DNA of 64,000 nt from Humisphaera borealis (GTDB lineage: Bacteria > Planctomycetota > Phycisphaerae > Tepidisphaerales > Tepidisphaeraceae), in the NCBI RefSeq assembly GCF_015169395.1, contig NZ_CP063458.1:1922001-1986000 (forward strand), written 5' to 3'. Position numbers and translations under genes: made by a program. Positions 61,101-64,000 of this stretch are shown piece after piece. Positions within the stretch are counted from its first letter, which is position 1, and each line of letters starts with the position of its first letter. The notes beneath the pieces were generated by a model. The model had not been told where the DNA came from and did no database searches. It was given only the letters and a program-made list of their open reading frames with translations.

Positions 61101-62478
61101 CGTGCGCAAGCTGTTTGACGTCGAACCGGTCCGGCTGCTGGTGGACTTTCTCAGCCGCCAGCCCACCCACCCCGCCGCCAACGCCACGCTCAAAGTGCTC
61201 GCCGAAGGACAGGCGGCACTGATGGTGACACCTCAGGAGAAGCAGTCCGCCGTCGCCCTGGCGACAATGCAGAAGCTCGCTACGCTCGCCGAGGAGTACC
61301 GGGACTTCTGGCCGCTCCAGGAACGCGTGATCCACTTCTATCTCACGCAGAAGCGTCCGGACAAGGCGGCGGAACTCGCCGAGCGCGGGACCGCGCTCTC
61401 CCCTGCCCTGGCCGATCCGCCTCGACTTGCGTCCGAGTGCTACATGCGGCTGGGCCGCTGGGACAAGGTGGCCGAGGCCGCGACCATCTGGCGGCAGCGG
61501 GCGGCGGGCGACCCGATGCCCGCCGACCTGATGATCGCCGGCGCGATGCTCGCCAAGCGCCAGCCCGCCGTCGCGTCGCGTGCGCTCGAGCCGCACGTCC
61601 TTGCGCGTCCCCTGCCGGCAACCTACTCGGAGAAGTCTCCGCTGGACGTCCGCGTGCTGACGCTCTACCAGACCTACGGGCGAGCCCTGATCGAACAGGG
61701 CCGCGCCGCCGAAGCCGCCGAACGCCTGGCGCCGCTCCTTAAGCTCAACGACGACTGCCGCAGCATCTGGCTTTCCCTGGCCGTCACGTTCAAGGACGAA
61801 AAGTCGGCACAGGAATGGATCGACCGGGGCGCTGCGGCGTTCCCGGCGCTGCCGACGATCGTCGATCAGCTCTCCCTCGCCGAGGCGTGCCTCGCCGCCG
61901 GCCGGCCGACCGGATCGGCCGAACTGCTCGGCCGCGCCGCCAAGGTGCTGCAACCGCTGGCTACGGCTCCCAAGCCGCTGCCCGAGGCGCTGCGACTGGC
62001 CGCGTTGACCGCACACTTTCAAGGGGACTACATTCGTTCCGAACAGTTCTGGCGTGCGCTGCGAAAAACTCAGAACTCGCCGGAAGTAGCGAACAACCTC
62101 GCGTATGTGCTGCTCCTGTCGGGCCGGTCGCAGGTGCTTGCCGAGGCGCACCAGCTGGCTGTCGAAGCAACCACCGCCGACCCGGAGAATCCGGTGTACC
62201 TCGGTACGCTCGCCCGTTCGCACGCACGTCAGGGGGCTCGGGCGGCGGCGATCGAGGCATTCCGAAAGGTCCTGGCGCGCGACAGCCAGAATGTCGAATC
62301 GATGCTCGGCCTGGCCGAGCAGATTGCCGGCTCGACGCCGGCCGAGCGTTCGGAAGCGCGGAAGTTGTTGAGCGAGGCGAGGACGATCATGGCGACGAAC
62401 CCGCAAATGTCCGACCCCGAACTCAAGCGGCAGGCCGACAGTCTTGGGGCGCTGGTCGAGCCTGGCGGCAGTCGCTGA
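58126..62478 (+). CDS. Very large TPR-repeat protein, membrane-anchored
   Basis: A 1450-residue protein with a span at about 11-32 (RRLLLLIGVCLLAGAAAFWI) and then tetratricopeptide-like helical repeats almost to the end. Typical units are VVAVRLADAYAQQGETEAAV, YARIAALRFEEGRLEEAERL and YIRSEQFWRALRKTQNSPEV. This resembles the PrsT-like and other giant TPR scaffold proteins of exopolysaccharide systems, which help assemble the export apparatus. No catalytic motif was seen. The start at 58126 is ATG; a TTG at 58114 is also in frame. A long antisense frame covering this gene is rejected. Confidence 0.85.
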   Translation: MSLRAKTKRRLLLLIGVCLLAGAAAFWIFRNPGMANAAQTAELRRSAMADYAKKDYLTAMPKLSQYLSEIKINQKEPSDEELEALFAFGDCRSRITMPRQQHLREANQAFERYLSYRPNDAAAQLAHLKVLSKTPQFNDAKSLAERILERDPKHVEALFIRAYSIYRLPKPKLDDVESAITDLLKVDPGHVNGLLLSQQIQLQRGASPRQLIDRIEPLARADDKDPRFELVAAETYHMLALSDAGKADPVMRAEWDKKGREWLLKVVELPPTNAEFAIMVGSSLDRVMMVSRTLRYLMTAVDAARPDDENQERLRESLIRRLWQNNVYAEVIQRTQGLDPADNHTDADLLAYRAITLTAQAASPSAGEDRTRLLNEADAITRALRARTASHEAQAWAILLKLDSGEPKAASEVVRRCLEAREKNPDNAVVAVRLADAYAQQGETEAAVQMWTWAARMSPDWGYPYARIAALRFEEGRLEEAERLADRARLLAPTNRQFVALLAQTRYAAIPKNANPATLATQLEDIERVQSAYPFESGTLPLQVTLLARIKGLDAAKARLAEALAAKPPLSVETLLRLRTTSDTEKLAMDEQIIAAIGTRDGAALPMAAHQARKLLTDGKAAEGLKALTDARKAAGGETDPRWLLAIAAYQEEAADPRAPQAWAELAARTPDDLYYQTQILRSQTRYRDRDLWRVTIDRVRTLTGDEGTLWKLERARWLLAGTESDKDRSEAIALLTELTQRNRDSAEARRLLGLALAGDRKFSRAAEELAGALQMAPSRGDIGLELIDALRKAGDLAGARTRIREVAAIPSLTPAQRLRIAAAHEDLGQQPEAIKVLQSLPEGGERDARLGSLFRANGQLDEAILAYKRVLNDVTANPEHIFAGADFFAATGDLKQSQYFLDRLQTMPQSRATTEMLLGQFAEKYDRADDALVHLKKATELEPKNPLAWKALGGFSLRSRKYDAAMSAVDAGLAVAPADPDLTALKPLITTVRKLFDVEPVRLLVDFLSRQPTHPAANATLKVLAEGQAALMVTPQEKQSAVALATMQKLATLAEEYRDFWPLQERVIHFYLTQKRPDKAAELAERGTALSPALADPPRLASECYMRLGRWDKVAEAATIWRQRAAGDPMPADLMIAGAMLAKRQPAVASRALEPHVLARPLPATYSEKSPLDVRVLTLYQTYGRALIEQGRAAEAAERLAPLLKLNDDCRSIWLSLAVTFKDEKSAQEWIDRGAAAFPALPTIVDQLSLAEACLAAGRPTGSAELLGRAAKVLQPLATAPKPLPEALRLAALTAHFQGDYIRSEQFWRALRKTQNSPEVANNLAYVLLLSGRSQVLAEAHQLAVEATTADPENPVYLGTLARSHARQGARAAAIEAFRKVLARDSQNVESMLGLAEQIAGSTPAERSEARKLLSEARTIMATNPQMSDPELKRQADSLGALVEPGGSR

Positions 62479-63025
62479 AATGGGCCTGTCGTTTTCCCCC
62501 GCAATGCCCGATTGGTGCTTACCGGACGGCAAAATACCCGGTTTCCGCCCAGTTCCTACGCTCGCGCGAGCCTAACGCAACTAGGCGATGGCCATCAGGC
62601 GGGCGTTAATTCCCTGTAAAAGCGACAGTAACGCGGTTTTTCGCATTCCCGCAAGATTCATTCAAGCCGGCACCCGATTTGCTCCCCGTCTAATGCAAAG
62701 ATTTCGTGACCGACGAACATTACGTGTGGCAACGGATGCAAACTTGGTTTACGATTATCGGGACATCTGAAGTTTTAAGGTTGTCGCGAAAGCAGGTCGG
62801 CATATTGCAATGACGTGGGTCGCAGTGATGCTCGGACGCAAAACTGCGTAAGTCGTTGCCGGATTCTGACACGAAAGGGTGCGAGCAATCCAGCATTTTG
62901 CGATGCGTGGTGGTTCGCCAACGTGTTTCTTGTGTGAACTCGACAACAGTCGATTGCCGTCGACCTATGTCGATTTTTGTTGTACGGCCCTCTCGGGCCT
63001 ATTCGGAAGGGAGTTGATCGACGCG
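62479..63025. other. Long regulatory region before a small secreted protein
   Basis: 547 bases without a supported gene. A sigma-54-type promoter lies in the first half. Close to the next ATG a five-base GGCCC/GGGCC hairpin precedes the GGAAGGGAG ribosome-binding site and could influence translation. Confidence 0.55.
62668..62683 (+). promoter_or_regulatory. Sigma-54 promoter of the candidate exosortase substrate
   Basis: CGGCAC-CCGAT-TTGCT fits the consensus TGGCAC-N5-TTGCT at all but the first base, with GG at 62669-62670 and GC at 62681-62682. PEP-CTERM/exosortase genes are commonly under sigma-54 with the PrsK/PrsR pair. The leader would be about 330 bases long. Confidence 0.6.
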
Positions 63026-63421
63026 ATGGTGCGCCTGATCGACAAGAAAATGGACGTTTCTTACTCCACTAGATTCGCGATTGTCATCGCGTGGCTCGTT
63101 CTCCTATTCGTTGTTCCTGCCGTCGCTGTTGCCGACGCCGCTCCTTCGATCTCGCCTCTTAACGATGAGCCTGCTTCCCTCGTAGACCCGGTGATCGCCC
63201 CGATCGATGAAACGCCTGTCGTCGTCGACGGTACACTTCTGGACGACCTGGCACTTCAGACCGCGTTCCTGCCGGATACGCAGGCGGGCGAATCGATCAC
63301 CCCAGTACTCCAAACCACCTCGGCCCCGGTACTGATCGCCGCCCGACCGGCTTTCTGGTCGGCCCTGCCGCTGCTGTTTGTCGTGCTGCTGCTCCCCAAA
63401 CTCCGTCGCATCCTCGCCTGA
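63026..63421 (+). CDS. Small secreted protein with exosortase-like C-terminal anchor
   Basis: A 131-residue protein. From ATG 63026 (GGAAGGGAG 13 bases upstream) residues 1-9 are basic-polar, 16-35 are hydrophobic (AIVIAWLVLLFVVPAVAV) and cleavage is likely near ADA. A low-complexity Pro/Asp/Thr/Val segment (about 40-105) follows. The end is a hydrophobic stretch after ARPAFWSALPLL, closed by KLRRILA. A signal peptide, linker, C-terminal span and basic tail is the PEP-CTERM architecture, though the exact VPEP motif is replaced. An exosortase is in the same window. It has no other likeness I can name. Confidence 0.65.
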   Translation: MVRLIDKKMDVSYSTRFAIVIAWLVLLFVVPAVAVADAAPSISPLNDEPASLVDPVIAPIDETPVVVDGTLLDDLALQTAFLPDTQAGESITPVLQTTSAPVLIAARPAFWSALPLLFVVLLLPKLRRILA

Positions 63422-63520
63422 TCCGTCGAGACGGTCGCGACTCCGGTAAAGCTCCGACTGCACGACGTCGAGTTGTCGTTTCCTCGCTGCAGAAAGTACG
63501 TCACCGTGCCCTCGGCGGAT

Positions 63521-64000
63521 TCACTTTCCTATGCAGAATCGCGAGAAAACCTCGTCCAGGATTTCATCGGGCGTGACCTGCCCCAGCACCCTGCCGGTCT
63601 GAGCAAGCACTTCCCACAGTTCCGCCGCCACGAGTTCGACCGCCCCACCGGCCTCGACCAGATCTCTCACCTGCACAAGGGCCTGATCGGCAGCCAGGAT
63701 CGCCGCTTCGTGCCGGGCGTTGAGGGTGAGCGTAGCAGCCTCATCGCGGCCGAAGGCCTGCTCGTCCAGCCGCCGGCGCAGCGCGTCCATCCCCTGACCG
63801 GTCAGTGCGCTGACGGCCACCGTCGGGATCGGGCCTGGCGGACTGGCCAGGCGCTGGCTCGCATCGGCCGCAACGGCCGGCACCGTGTCGCACTTGGTGC
63901 GGACGACCAGATCCGCCACCCGCCCGGCGTCCACCGGCAGAGCGGCGTCATCAACGGGAACCACCAGGATCACTCGATCGGCACGGGCAATCTCGTCCAG
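63521..64000 (-). CDS. mnmE: tRNA-modification GTPase MnmE, C-terminal part (5' end outside window)
   Basis: The frame is open to the right edge, giving the last 159 residues. The end is FCIGK, the MnmE C-terminal C-[ILVM]-G-K motif that takes part in catalysis, preceded by helical segments (AELWEVLAQTGRVLGQVTPDEI). Upstream stretches LDEIARADRVILVVP and VAVSALTGQGMDALRRRLDEQ are the end of the GTPase domain. MnmE with MnmG makes the cmnm5-type change at wobble uridine in tRNA. A GTG at 63973 is internal, not the start. Confidence 0.93.
   Translation of the reverse strand: MDEIARADRVILVVPVDDAALPVDAGRVADLVVRTKCDTVPAVAADASQRLASPPGPIPTVAVSALTGQGMDALRRRLDEQAFGRDEAATLTLNARHEAAILAADQALVQVRDLVEAGGAVELVAAELWEVLAQTGRVLGQVTPDEILDEVFSRFCIGK

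Noticed and set aside
58042-62532. Antisense frame of 1496 codons on the minus strand
   Set aside because: It mirrors the TPR gene, is Arg/Gly/Gln-rich with no domain, and arises from GC-rich third positions.
62588-62770. 60-codon frame in the region before the candidate exosortase substrate
   Set aside because: No ribosome-binding site, basic random composition, and it overlaps the sigma-54 site.

Overview
The window looks like chromosome of a GC-rich planctomycete, most likely class Phycisphaerae (Tepidisphaera/Humisphaera-like). That placement is inference from the gene repertoire: a TIGR03790-type secreted protein, an exosortase/EpsI exopolysaccharide locus, a one-hit sulfatase, a Tat-targeted Gfo/Idh/MocA oxidoreductase, a NIPSNAP protein, a halogenase-like flavoprotein, a CHASE2 cyclase and a type II secretin. 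About 48 protein genes are supported. I saw no rRNA, tRNA, CRISPR array, intact transposase or prophage. Most of the long antisense reading frames are shadows caused by high GC at codon position 3.

Layout. 1-9.3 kb: end of an unknown gene, a small membrane protein, a cupin/phosphomannose-isomerase-like protein, NIPSNAP, an aldo/keto reductase, a VapBC-like toxin-antitoxin pair, mfd and a RidA protein. 9.4-18.1 kb: a CgeB-like unknown, a DUF502 membrane protein, an HrpA C-terminal half without its helicase, an RnfC-like iron-sulfur protein and an AsmA-like protein. 18.2-23.5 kb: a TIGR03790 protein, then a compact three-gene set (HemW/HemN-like radical SAM, chorismate-lyase-like, flavin-halogenase-like) that may make a small aromatic compound. 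23.7-29.9 kb: a 37-residue lysine/alanine-rich histone-H1-like gene with a good promoter, a MarC protein, fused PutA and a CHASE2-adenylate cyclase. 30.1-40.6 kb: a beta-barrel porin, a lipase-like hydrolase, a BPL-N-like lipoprotein, nadA, a gspC/gspD pair and a DUF2231 membrane protein.

41.1-49.2 kb is the main coherent system: five co-oriented genes for an exopolysaccharide/exosortase locus. They encode a WecG-type glycosyltransferase fused to a nucleotidyltransferase-like domain, an exosortase, EpsI, a Wzz/BY-kinase-like protein and a priming sugar transferase with an unusual N-terminus. At 63.0 kb a small secreted protein has an exosortase-like C-terminal anchor and a good sigma-54 promoter upstream, so it is a candidate substrate. 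A 1450-residue TPR protein lies between.

49.2-50.6 kb is repeat-rich: a 155-bp palindromic element flanked by direct repeats, then a 26-bp inverted repeat that runs into the 3' end of an unknown gene. 50.7-58 kb holds small unknown proteins, an SGNH hydrolase, a Gfo/Idh/MocA oxidoreductase and a sulfatase translationally coupled to a Tat-exported protein. The right edge cuts mnmE.
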